From: Polyodon spathula
Taxonomy: Eukaryota > Chordata > Actinopteri > Acipenseriformes > Polyodontidae
Length of the DNA stretch: 64,000 nucleotides
Assembly: GCF_017654505.1 (NCBI RefSeq)
Contig: NC_054547.1
Span: forward strand, 28,795,346-28,859,345
Direction of reading: 5' to 3'
The notes under the pieces are model-generated. The model was not told the DNA's origin and did no database searches. It worked only from the letters and a program-made list of their open reading frames with translations. The position numbers and the translations under genes are program-made. Shown here one piece after another: positions 1 to 11,346 of this stretch (its first letter is position 1; each line of letters begins with the position of its first letter).

Positions 1-193
1 GCTGTCATTTATAACACAATAAAAATAAGATGATCTCTGGCGCAACATTACTATATAATATACAAATTCCCTTTTTATGTAATGGTATTTCGTGTTAACT
101 TTTGGCCTACGTTCACTGATGGCTTCCACTAAAGGTGGGATATACGAACACTGAACACTGTATTTGAAAGCCCTTTAAGAAACAGCCAAATAG

Positions 194-274
<81 letters not shown>

Positions 275-1381
275 GCTCACTGGTATTAACAAGCTCATTT
301 ATTAAAATAAAATCAATGAACAAGTGTAGATTTGAATGTACGGTCATCAGAAAGCAGGCTGAATATTCATGCTGGAGGGCAATGGCATACTATGAATTGT
401 TATTTCATGGTTGCATCGTTTTGTGCAGCTTCAGCAAACAATGTAGCTTGCATGCAATATTAGCTTTCTGTATGGAAATCACTTATGGCCCAGAGATTTG
501 GGCTGCACAGATAAGGACTATTGTTTTGCATTTTCAATGGAGTACAGAAACACCAGGTTGTTGAAGCTCAGGCAGTACAGTAATGGAAAGAAAGTGGATC
601 ACTTAAGATTAAAAAGCATACACTGCATGCTCTGCCCAGAGACAAATGCATGGAAAGAAAGCAGAATGGAGTTAAGTAAAATGCAGTTCTACATCAATGG
701 CAAGCGTATTTGTTTTTTTGTACTGAATATTTCATGCATATTTTTTGGTGCTGTATTGTGAACACACAGCACATACTGTAACTAAGGTACAGCTTCTGAA
801 ATGAATTTTGTTTATGCAGTTAACTCAGGTTGGGAAACGTTTGATGTGCAGGAACGTCGTCACAAGAACTTGACACACAGGCATCTCAACATGCTGTTAA
901 GTCGGGGGGTCACTTTCACATTAGTACTTTTTAGACATTAAATCAAGAGACAATCACATATAGTATGTACACTAGCATACTTAATGGCAAAATCCCTTGT
1001 CTTTGTATACAAAATTAGGCTATCTGCAGCCATACACAGTGTACATTTCTATATACACTGTATGTATATAAAAATGTAGTGACTAGACAGACGGATGTTC
1101 CATCTGTAGATCCCGAAATGCCGATACTCAATAGTTTAAAAAAAAAATAAAAAAAATAATTGTCAACCAATTTTTTTAAATAATCGATTTTAGTGTCAGA
1201 AAATAAAATGAATATTTTTTCTCTTTAAACAAAAAATATTAAATCTGCATTAATGACCTCCCACCATTTCAATTACACAGCTTCTTAATGAAAACTAGTT
1301 TTGAAAACTGCAAACTTTAACGTGTAATACAAACCAGAAGAAAATGCTATCCCTTCACATCCTCTTGCGCGGTGTACTTAC
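1..1381 (-). other. DLG1 intron downstream of the first hook exon (partial)
   Basis: AT-rich intron sequence. It holds the (TA)n tract at 196-271 and A-rich stretches near 1140. I looked on the minus strand for the alternatively spliced hook inserts that follow this position in mammalian DLG1 and saw none, so the next exon probably lies beyond position 1. Confidence 0.7.
196..271. repeat. (TA)n microsatellite
   Basis: About 38 uninterrupted TA units. Confidence 0.97.
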
Positions 1382-1448
1382 CCCTTTGTCTCTTGATTTT
1401 GAATTGAATTTCACTGTCTTTAACCTGGCTTTTTCTTTCTTTTCCACC
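1382..1448 (-). CDS. dlg1: DLG1 exon: start of the hook region after SH3
   Basis: A 67-nt exon encoding residues 604-626, beginning VEKKEKARLKTVKF and ending SRDKG. The basic, Lys/Arg-rich start of the hook joins the SH3 and guanylate-kinase domains and in this family takes part in intramolecular SH3-GK contact and calmodulin or protein 4.1 binding. Acceptor CTCTGCAG and donor GTAAGT are both strong. The first G completes the Arg codon opened by the SH3 exon (AG|G) and the exon ends in phase 0. In mammals alternative inserts are spliced in directly after this exon. Very close to human DLG1 at almost every residue as I recall it. Confidence 0.95.
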
Positions 1449-2870
1449 CTGCAGAGTCAAAGAAAAGCACATGCCTTAAGAGAGCATCTAATGCGTACGT
1501 CATTCAATATTTCACATAATTATGCCTTTCCAGTTTGTATTACTTCTTTTTCATAGCTGTAAAAAAAAGGAAAACAAAATCTGCATTTTCTATGCAGCAA
1601 CAGTGTTCAGGGCCAAAACATTGGAAACACCTGCCATAACAGTGTCACTAGGGGAGCAGAATCACACCACAGGATGCCTGGACAGCACTGACATAAATTG
1701 TCTGCTTCATACTGTACAGCTTCTATTTTGTATCAAAGATCAGGGGGCAATGCATTTATCAGTGCTTTTAGATTCATCCTCTCACCAATCTATACTGACT
1801 AATACACAGACCAAAGAATTAGGCTCACCTCTTGTCTATGTTAATGAGTAAGTAGCTTCAAGTGGCATGGTATTTACAATCATTCTGGGTACAACTGGGC
1901 TCTTTTGCTCCCACTGAGTATAATGCTGATGCTGTAACTCTTATGTTGGGAGCAACATAACTCCCAACCATGCAGAACACCAAAGCATAGTAACAGGAAT
2001 GTAAAAATGACATTTAAAGCTATTTGCTACTTGATGACCAAAAACCTTTAGCCATAAACCTGCTCTGATGTAGACTTAAATGTCCATGCATGCGCTGTAC
2101 AGCCAGCATCAAGGGAAATGCAGGACGCAGTTTCAGAGGTTAATGGTCACGCTTTCATAAATGGCTTCTAGCCGTTTTCATTTGATGTCACATGAAAGAG
2201 ATCTGATAGGAGGCGATGGGCAGCAATGGCAAGCAATGACCTTTGATGAGACGAAGGACATCACAATGTCAGTGAAATTCGATAGCACATACAGTTTAGA
2301 ATTGAGATGGATTAAGAGAAAAGGGGAACCTGCATATCAGTTTAACATATTTGATGGATGTGTGGCGCTCTGCTTACGCTAAACAGTTATACTAGAATAT
2401 CTCTAGCAACCTGGGAATTGGGTAGAAATGTACTTGAGCAATGGGGACAATGCACAAAGCCTTCCACTACAAATTCCATTACAATAATCTTTTCTAATAA
2501 TAAAACAAAGGAAGAATGCCTAAGAGCTTGTTTATTTCAAGTGTTTGTAACATTGTTGTGAGTCCTGGTCCTCTACCAAGCAGACACAGGCAACTGGGAA
2601 TTTGAACCCATATTTCCAGAGGGGAAATGGTAGCAAAATTAGCCTGTTGCACTGCCTAGACTCTTACTGAAATTATTTTGTAGTCTTCTGCAATATTTTT
2701 GGGATTGATTTCCATAACAAACTAAGAAATCGTTATTGTCAAGTTGATTCAATAATTTAAAACGGTTTAGTTTTAAAAATGGAAAAATCATACAGCTGAT
2801 TTACACTTTACACCCTATGCATTAAACACATTTGTTAATGTGTCAAAGAAGATCAAATGTCATTCGCTAA

Positions 2871-3405
2871 AGCTGGGTCCAAACCTGAGTGATCAGTAAT
2901 GCAACCAAATAGCTGTCAAAACTGTAAATTGTCTGCAATTGCTTTGTCCACACCAGAGCAACTAGTTGGGCAACAAGTTTCCTGTGTTTAGAAGTGTGTA
3001 GTTTTTTTTGGCAATTATGCTAGTGCCGTCTGTTCTTTCCTTCAGTCGTCATTATCTTTCGTAAACGATGAACTGGCTGTTCAATCTTCTCATCTGTAGT
3101 TATTTTGAATGCGTTAAAAGCAGAAGCGAAGCCACAAAAAGGCTGGACAAGACCTTGGCTGAGGCGTCATCATAAACACGGGGCATATTGCTGACGTCTC
3201 TTTAAATAGCTGACATTTTTTAATTCACTGCCTCTTTACCACAGGAAAGTAAACAGTCAGGAGACTGTAACAACCAATAATATATCACAAACATGCACAT
3301 GATAAATAACGACACTACAAATCGCTCAGCAGACCGCTTGAAATAGACCTTCTCTACTGCAAGTAACAAAGTTGCACAACTGATCGCTCAGGTGTGGACC
3401 CGGCT
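2871..3405. mobile_element. Non-autonomous DNA transposon (PIF/Harbinger-like MITE)
   Basis: The left end reads AGCTGGGTCCAAACCTGAG and the reverse complement of the right end reads AGCCGGGTCCACACCTGAG. Similarity continues over about 35 bp with roughly five mismatches. The element is flanked on both sides by TAA (2868-2870 and 3406-3408), a 3-bp TWA target duplication typical of PIF/Harbinger. It is 535 bp long with no transposase coding. Superfamily is inferred from the duplication only. Confidence 0.72.
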
Positions 3406-3561
3406 TAACAAAAAAATGAAATAACCTTTTTTTATTTTTATAAGCAGTCTGGGTTTTCCATATTTACAATGCCAACTATTAAGACCACATTAGCAATTTC
3501 TGCTACAAAGGTCTGTTCCGATACATTTTGTGGCAGAGCACAAGAACATATTGAAGAGTAA

Positions 3562-3810
3562 TAACAATAATAATAATAATCTTTATAGCACTTTTCATAG
3601 TGGACCACTATCACAAAGAGCTTCATAAGATATGAGACTAGGGTGTGTGAACTATGCATCAGTTGCAGAGTCACTTCCAACAACATCTCACCCGAAAGAC
3701 GGAGCACAAGGAGGTTAAGTGACTCAGGGTCACACAATGAGTCAGTGGCTGAGCTGGGATTTGAACCAGGGACCTCCTGGTTCTTTAACCACTGAACCAC
3801 ACAGCCTCCT
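3562..3810 (-). mobile_element. tRNA-derived SINE with MIR/CORE-like centre
   Basis: Read on the minus strand, the head has an A-box-like GTGGTTCAGTGG and a B box GGTTCAAATCC, the RNA polymerase III promoter layout of a tRNA-derived SINE. The centre carries a GTGACCCTGAG..AAGTGACTTAACCTCC-type motif related to the MIR/CORE-SINE core, here partly decayed. The tail has a CACTATGAAAAGTGCTATAAAG-like sequence ending in ATT repeats, resembling L2-type LINE tails. Any open frame through it is chance. Confidence 0.8.
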
Positions 3811-5049
3811 CGACTAAAGATTATTTGGCTGATCCAGCCTGCATTACATTTGTCTATGGCAGGCAACTAAATCTAAAGAGAAGCACCTAAACTCCTTGTC
3901 AAAGCACCATAACACAGGAAAATATACTACAATAAGTAATCACAATAAGAACTACAAAGAGTGACTGAAAACATCATGAAAAAGTAAAAAAAAAAAAAAA
4001 AAAATGCAATTATAAACTACTTGCTATACATCTTTGTGGTGCTGCAATGCAAATATGTACTGAAAAATGATTGACATGAAAACATCATAGAGCACAAACA
4101 GCTTTTTAGAAAGGCAGGACCTATAGGACAAGTAAAGGGTTATGAACAGGCTAATAGGAAGTGGAAATTAAAATGGTCAATTTGTTAAACAGCAGGACCC
4201 AAAAAGAAGTAATTCTGATGTCATGACAGGATTCCAGCTTTGCTAAAATTGGGGTAATTTGAGAGCAGCTTTCTGAAGCATGCAGATATTGCAAGCTTTT
4301 ATCTTCAAGAGCATAAAAGCACAGCTGCTTTCTAACATTGCTCTATAACATCAACAGACCAGAAACATTCCCAATGCCTTTAATGTTTCGTGGCACTTCA
4401 AATTTAAATGAGACGGCTCATCTTGTTTAAGATTAGTGCTCTTTCACATGGACATGACTCCTCATGAATAAGAAATTTGAAATAAAAAGCTGACAGATGA
4501 CAAGCCCTTGATGTTCTGTATTCTGATCATTGAGTCCCACAAGCAAGATGACATGCAATCAAACCAGGAACTTGTGCAAGCCACTGTGAAGAGACACCTT
4601 TCTCTTCACTAAGCTCTACAGGACAGATACCATAAGCATTTAGAAAATGCCATTATTTATATGCTCTCATGTCTACAGCACTAACCTCTGCAAGTTATTT
4701 TGGAAAAGGAAACCATTGTGTAACATACCTGAGCTGCACAGAATTTGGATAACAATGTCTCCTGTATGTTATTTTCAAAAGACAAACACATTCGAAACAA
4801 CATCTGGGGGTGTCCAGTTCTTCGAATTGAGCAAGTTGGAAAACATACAATTCCTTATCTAATGCATCTCATTTAAGATCTTTCTTCCAAAACTTGCATG
4901 ACACAAGTCAGCTTTATTGTGGCTGCGGACAGGACAAGCTTGATCTTGATTGGTTGTTTTGAAAAACAACTGCTTGAATATTTCTGGTTGGTTCTGAACA
5001 TTGTCTACAACTTGCTGTGATAAATCCCTTTTGTTTTATCCCTTTTGCT

Positions 5050-5415
5050 GATATCATTCAGATCTCAAGGCAGACCCGGGATTCAGGCTTTTTTAAATTT
5101 ATTTAATAGAGACTCTTGTAGTGTTTTGCCTTCATTGCCATTGTCCTTGAACAGCACTGCCTCATGGACAGAAGGGACTGGAGCTCCTCCGGTTCAGCAG
5201 ATCACGGCTTTTATCCAGTTAGGAATTACAGTTCCAGCTTTTATCCTGGCAGGGGCACCGCTGCCCTGCCTGTTACTCCGGAAGACAGCCCTGAGCTGAC
5301 AGAACAGACGCCTGGGGCCTCCTGAGCCCAAGGCAGCACGAGCGCCAGTCTCCTGCCGTGTCCTGAACCGCAGGCCACAAAGTGCAGAGGATTGACGCAC
5401 TAAATACATTAAGCA
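5050..5415. other. GC-richer intronic block, unassigned
   Basis: Stands out from the AT-rich intron, with open frames on both strands (5045-5299 plus, 5194-5409 minus). Neither translation resembles a family I know and no splice sites frame it convincingly. It could be an old repeat, a pseudogene piece or a conserved non-coding element. Confidence 0.3.
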
Positions 5416-6532
5416 ACTGTGCCAGTAGCCTCAAAACTGATACAGAGAACACAGATTTGCTTTTACTGTAAAATATTTCCCAAAACTTAATTGTGAGGTC
5501 AGTTTTTAAATTTCAACGCCTGGCTAAGTTAACTCTGGGCTCTAGGGCGCGCACACACATGCACAAACTTAAAGTGATGATGGAATGCAAATGTACAGCT
5601 TCTGGGCTGAACATAAGTGCTTCCCCTGAAAGTATAGATCACTTGCCACTTCCCCAACTTAAATACTACAAGAGATTATATTTTATATATGCATATTGCA
5701 AAAATACAGTATAGTAAATAGATATGTGAATAAAGTCCTTTATTTTATTTTGGGGAGGTCTGACTTTTACATGAGCATCCCAAATGGCAGCTATATGGCA
5801 AATATGTGTTCCCTTTTTTAACTCCAATATATTAGAATACTATATTATTGCTGTGCCACCCAGGATGACTCAACAATGCTCTCTTACAGAATAGATGAAA
5901 AACTGTTAGCGTTTTAATGCTGTAACTTTGGAAAGGATGATTTATGGATGCAATCTGGATATCAATTACTGCTGCTTGAAGTGGTGAACTGTACTATTTC
6001 CATTAGTGGATGTCATTGTAATTACTTTTTAAAATATATTACTTCAAATTTATACCGTAGGGGAAGATGATCAAACATACAAGGGCTACAGGGAACTGAA
6101 TTTATAATATTTAAAGTCAAAGGAGTTTACAGCAAGTCCTTTTTTTTTACACTTACTTTTACTTTAGTCCTTTCATGGAATCTGTAAAGATGAGGTTAGA
6201 TCATGATACACATGCAGAGGACAGTCATTCTGTTTAAACATGCTTCCTTAATGGAGGTGCATATATGTGTTCAGTGTTTAGGATTCAATTCAAATTATAC
6301 AACATCAACAATTAGGTGCTCCAGATCTCAGTAGAACACTGCAGCATTTAGATTGAAAGGGGTCATTCTGGACAATTTCTTTTGAGTTGGGTATTACTGC
6401 GAGTTGTGGATATAAGCTTAAACCCGGCCAACTTTTTTTTGGTTTTTTCATCTCCTGATCTCCACGCAGGAGTCAGACAGGAAGCGATTTAATGGAAGGA
6501 ATTTCAAATCTAATTAAAGACGCTGAGCTCAC

Positions 6533-6709
6533 CTGCGTTTGCTTGGGATTACTCCAATCTCTTCGCTCTCTCCATCTGGCGTGACCTGCCGTGCTTGCCA
6601 CCACTCGTCATCTGAGGCATTGATAACATGCAGAATGTCCCCAAACTGGAAGTTCAGCCCTTGACTCGGGAGCCCGCTGTCCTTGGTCTTATCATAGTCA
6701 AACAGAGCT
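6533..6709 (-). CDS. dlg1: DLG1 exon: SH3 domain
   Basis: A 177-nt exon encoding residues 546-603 plus split Arg codons at both ends (AG|A and AG|G). The translation has the MAGUK SH3 landmarks [29 protein letters not shown] and GVIPSKRR, in order. This SH3 pairs with the guanylate-kinase domain rather than acting as a simple PxxP binder. Acceptor TTATTCTAG and donor GTGAGC flank it. The block [20 protein letters not shown] and the segment [11 protein letters not shown] separate DLG1 from PSD-95 and PSD-93, judged from memory. Confidence 0.97.
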
Positions 6710-7304
6710 CTAGAATAAAAAGATATGAAAATGACACAATACAACATTAGATTCTCTGAAGTCACTGAAACACAAAAGCAGGACAGTCCTATTGACAATT
6801 CTCTACAAATAACTATGGCTATTCTAGCTAAGACTCATTTTTTTAAAACAAAACAAAAAAACATTCTACCTTTATAGCTATTACTCTATTACACTTTCCA
6901 AACTGAAGCACAGCCAAACCAGTATAGGTGGTTTACTGGCCTTCAATGTGGGGGTCAAGTTTAAACAAGTACAGTACAAGGTTCAGTTTAACTGTTTGCC
7001 ATTCTCTAAACGTTTAAGCTATATTTAGATGTGCTATTAATTTGTTCAAATTGCAATAAAACTGTCTGAGGATATTCTGTATTACTTACTAATTTACAAG
7101 TGCTGCTGTTGCAAAATAATGTTTAATTATGCAGCTTGTGGATGTTAGATTTACCTTTTTGTTGTGTGAATTGTGTTTCTTTAAAACTGTTTTTTTGATG
7201 TTGAATAAAGATACAGTAAGTACTAGGTTTATGTGTTGTAACATTTTGGATATTTATCTAGGGACTGCATTTTATTTATTTATTTCTTAATACCAAGACA
7301 TTTA

Positions 7305-8535
7305 GGGCAGGATTTTCAAAAGTGTAAATGATAACTCCAGTGTTAAAATCAACAAATTGATTTTGGCAATTTTTAAGAAGTCGTTATGCCTTGTTATTAA
7401 ATAATCATGCTAACGTGAAATTAGGTTGATTTCTGAAATAATGTTAATATCTTAATGAGCACTGCTTCTTGTTAATCCGTGCTAATTGTCATCATTTATC
7501 AGAAGTTAATTTGCCCTTGGAAAAGGAGGGTTTTAATTAACGAAAGACTAACTCACCTTGAAACAGAAATTTAACAGACTGCAGCTGTGACGCCGACAAT
7601 ACAGAGACTACCTAGATAATTCAATATCTGTAGTAATGGACATATTTTAGACTTTTATATACTTGTGTTTATGAATGAGATTTCACAATTTGTAACCTTA
7701 AGCTCGGAACACACTGCCCGATGACATCGCAGGAAGGGATGCATGGATGCATAGATTACAGTGGCAATGGGGCGAATAAGTACTGGTATAAACAAACTGT
7801 GTATTGGGTTAGTGAGTTCTATCGTAATTTTAAAAGCTTAATAAACGCATCATAGCTAACAACTACAAACACCAATGGCACTTCAAAACGTATTTATTTA
7901 TAGCCTACAACCGTACATACTAAAATATATGCAAAAGTAGATGTCAACATAAGAAAATAAACCCCAACCAATAGACAGATGGCTTACCCCCCCCCCCCCC
8001 CCCATCCAAAAAATACATGTTATTTTTATTTTAAATCTGTGCCGTCCGATTTTTACCCACACGCCAGATAATCGTAAATCAGCATTGTATATGTGAAGTT
8101 AGTTAGCTAAATATATGTACATTGCGCATGGCAAAATGCACAACTCTAAATGAAGTTTACAAATTATACACAAAATAGATATTCCCATAATTTTTTATTT
8201 CATTTCCATTTGGCTGCTGCTCTTAGGTAAGAGACCTGTCTCGCTGTTGTAGTTTCCATAACAGCAAATTATGCTTCCATAAATTTTTCTTGATCTCGTT
8301 AACATGCATTTTGATTAATAAGTTCCCCTTATTTAGTCGTTGAGACAGGACGTGATGTACGTGACCTACGAAAATTAAGCTTCTTAACGAGAAATGCGTT
8401 CATTAACGACCTCATCTACTCAATTTCAAAGCATTAATGGATTGATTTAAAACATTTATTTTTTAAATCACTTGCTACTAAAGCTCTCTTTACTATACCA
8501 CGAGTTCGATACAGCAAATCCTGAAAATTCTGCCC
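7305..8535. mobile_element. Probable non-autonomous DNA transposon with short TIRs
   Basis: The left end is GGGCAGGATTTTCA and the reverse complement of the right end is GGGCAGAATTTTCA. TTA flanks both sides (7302-7304 and 8536-8538), fitting a PIF/Harbinger-like 3-bp duplication. The element is 1231 bp with no coding region recognised, and the TIR match is only about 14-15 bp, so assignment is moderate. A C homopolymer sits inside at 7987-8003. Confidence 0.52.
7987..8003. repeat. Poly(C)/poly(G) tract
   Basis: About 17 consecutive C residues on the plus strand, inside the TIR element. Confidence 0.9.
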
Positions 8536-9440
8536 TTAATCTCCTGGAGAGATCCACTAAATAGGGCACTGCTGTGTCTTCTGCTGGAAGATCGGGGGCT
8601 GAAATAACCACTGTATCCCCAACAGTGGCTGCCAGCCTGGCATTCCTGCATCAACAATACACTGTGATACTGTTAGACACTAACTTAAAATGGGAAGAAG
8701 AAAGGCTGCACAAACCTCTTTGCTGAACGACATTAACAGATTAGGAAAATGGTCCCCGGTCATGTCAAATTATGACCTAGGCGATGAATGATGGCTCAGT
8801 GACTATGAGAACTTTGCTAGCTGTTGCAGCTGTTTCACACCTCTTTATGGCTTCTTTATAATACTGTAACAATATAAAAGATAATAGATGGAATGCACTA
8901 AACGAAATTAATAAACCAGTGCACGCACATACAAAGGGTCCTCAAGATAATCACACAGTACCTGAAAGGTTAAAGATCTGTATAAAATGTAGTTTATTGG
9001 ATAAGTAGCAGGCTAGGAGTGTATAAGAGGTGAAGATCCACATTTTATTTTTTCAATTCAAGCTTTCCTCAAATCTGTGCTTTTAAGTATTCTCTTAACA
9101 GTCGACCCAAGTAATATTTTTTTATTCATCAGAACAGCAAGGAAAAAATAACACCTGTGAAGTGTTAAAAAAAAAAAAAAAACCCTGCTGCACTGAACTT
9201 GTCAATGACGAGAGAGAGAGAGAGAGATTTAGAACACCGCAAAATTGGGAAAAAAGGAAATTGTACACATGGGAGATCAGGGTTAAGTCTGCATTAATGA
9301 ATTGTTTACTACACTCACCAGTCTCTTGGAAGGGAGCTTGTATAAAGTTACATGCAAGTGTCCTGTTTGTGACAGTTAGACCACACTAGAGATTCTGGTG
9401 CTCTCTTATATGTCCACAGATCAGAAACAGCACCAGCTGT

Positions 9441-10321
9441 GGCTCTATTACCTCTTTTCCACTGTACAAGCAAGCCACACTGGGGCCGTAACGAGCCCTC
9501 ACGGTGGAGTTAAGGGGAGCCTGGGTTGTTTTTCCACTGCAGAGCCGTGCTAGTTGTTATTAATTATTGTTATTAATTAACTCAGGATACCAAAAGATAA
9601 ACAAATAAATGGTGTTCAAAAATGAATAGACCACCAATACAACTGTATCTTGTATCTGTATATCTTTGAAAATATATTGAGTAATTTCTTTATAATCCAC
9701 AAATTTTACTGATCATATTGACTTAATATAATAAAATATGATTTGCTAGAGATATCTCGTTTTAAGGATAGTTGTCCATGTACGTATGGTACAGCTGTAT
9801 TTTGTTTTACTATATTTTTGTAAATAAGCTTTTTTTCTGCCTTTTTTTTTTTATATTTACATCATAAAGGTCAAGGATGAGAAATTTGGTAGAATTTTGT
9901 GTTTGTGTGTGAATTAACTATACCTTACCCACAGTTTATGCCCATTTGCTTCAAATCGTCAGAAATTCGGGCATAAACTTCCTCATTTCTGATGCATGAC
10001 TGCAGATCATCTTGAACACTTCTATCTGCCCACAGAGAAACTAGAGCCTGCACTTCCTTAGCATGCCAAGGCTGTACTCTTCTCTCATCACACTCGCTAC
10101 ATGGTATGTTGTTTGTCTTTGTGGAGTGTACTGATTGACGCTCCGTAATGACAAAAATCCTTAAGCTCGCCCCTGGCTCTGCTTGCAGCCAGATTCAGAT
10201 GTCCTGTGAGGCCGGAGTTTCATGGTTTGGTTCTCACTCGGCTCGACAAATAGTCAGTGGACAACCACCAGTGCCGAGCCCTCATGGCCGGATGTGCCAG
10301 TGGAGAAAGGGTATTAGAGCC
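9441..10321. mobile_element. DNA transposon remnant with TIRs and a Myb/SANT-like fragment
   Basis: The left end starts GGCTCTATTACC and continues to TCCACTG; the reverse complement of the right end starts GGCTCTAATACC and continues to TCCACTG, about 20 of 24 positions matching. A second inverted similarity of the GAGCCCTCA type sits inside each end. No target duplication was settled, so the exact ends and superfamily are open. The interior holds a coding-like fragment (9929-10104). Confidence 0.55.
9929..10104 (-). pseudogene. Myb/SANT-like DNA-binding domain fragment from a transposon
   Basis: Open reading on the minus strand includes RRVQPWHAKEVQALVSLWA, then RNEEVYARISDDLKQMGIN. The spaced Trp/Glu/Leu/Trp pattern followed by RN.xVYxxI and Lxx.G is that of the Myb/SANT-like (trihelix-type) domain carried by the accessory protein of several fish DNA transposons. 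The frame runs straight into GTAAGG at 9923-9928, a good splice donor, so it resembles a captured exon. No complete protein follows. Host-gene origin is possible but less likely given the flanking inverted repeats. Confidence 0.5.
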
Positions 10322-10823
10322 TCAAGCCTGCCCTGTAGAGACCACCCTGCAAGAGAACGAGTGAGTCTGCTCGATGACTAAACCAACAATGGCGATTTAG
10401 ATTTTACTGTCATTGAATCCAGGCCTTCAGAAGTAAAAGACTAGCATGACACCCTCCCAGAGCATCAGGTTTTTTTGTTGTTGTTGTTGTTTTTTTGCTC
10501 AGAGCAAAACGTTTCAGTGTTTAACATACCTTTGTCAACAAACACTGGAGGTATTTATAGGCCTCTGATGTCATGGTAACCACACATTTATTTCTCTTTA
10601 AATCTAATATCTTTGTGATGTCATTCACTATACAGATAACGGTGTAGTGATCTACTGTTCTTTTCTATTTAAACCTTCTGGCATCATGGTATCTAGTCTA
10701 TCCATTTATTTTATTCTTCTATACCGTACATTATCTAATTGTATTTCTTCTAGAACCACAAAGTTTAGGTCATCCATATTGTGTCTGTGCCTTGTAAAGT
10801 GCTGAACTATTGGTTCATTTACT

Positions 10824-11045
10824 TTATTTCCTATAGGTGGTTCTGTACCTTTTTTTATGTAATGATGCACCTGTCTCTCCTACATATTTTATTTGATTAC
10901 ATTTTATGCAAAATATACCATATACTAGGTTGCTATCCTTGCATGACGGGTATTTTAAGACGGAATATTTATTTTGTTTATTTGCGGTTCCACCTATCTT
11001 TACCAATATATTTGCACACATGGCGTGTGCTTTTACAGGTTTCAA
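10824..11045 (-). pseudogene. GIY-YIG endonuclease domain of the Penelope-like element
   Basis: The segment contains Cys-rich KYPSCKDSNLVYGIFCIKC followed by KYVGETGASLHKKR. This gives the two-part GIY..YVGET signature and the basic residues after it. In Penelope-like elements this domain nicks the target for priming. The frame is lost shortly downstream. Confidence 0.82.
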
Positions 11046-11346
11046 TGTCCCTTAATGTATCTATAATCCCTTTATGTTTACTGTGGACTAAAATGCCAGC
11101 CAAATTTGCATTCCTTCTAAAAGTTACAATAAGAGCTTTTTTTACTCAATTTTTTCTGAATTAAAGTATACGTAAATGTTTCCAAACAATTTTTGAAATG
11201 TTGGCCAATAACTTAGCATATGTAATTATTAATGGTACTCTTAACCCTTCTTCCTTTTTCTTATAATCAAGTAGTTTATTCCTATGAAGTCTGTCAACTT
11301 TTCTAAATTCTCTCAATTACTTCCTCTTTTATTAAGATTTACTTAT

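Larger units (their letters stand above)
1449..6532 (-). other. DLG1 intron between SH3 and hook exons
   Basis: About 5.1 kb. It contains a MITE (2871-3405), a SINE (3562-3810) and a more GC-rich block at about 5050-5410. No further exon was recognised on either strand; short open frames here lack family resemblance. Confidence 0.8.

Noticed and set aside
113..298. Open frame of repeated Tyr-Ile
   Set aside because: It is only the translation of the (TA)n microsatellite.
3438..3866. 142-codon open frame on the minus strand
   Set aside because: The frame runs through the SINE head and core (RGGCVVQWLKN..) and has no independent coding evidence.
7690..8070. Possible inverted ends near GCTCGGAACACACTGCCCGAT
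   Set aside because: The best candidate partner (about 8040-8060) matches at too few positions to support an element.
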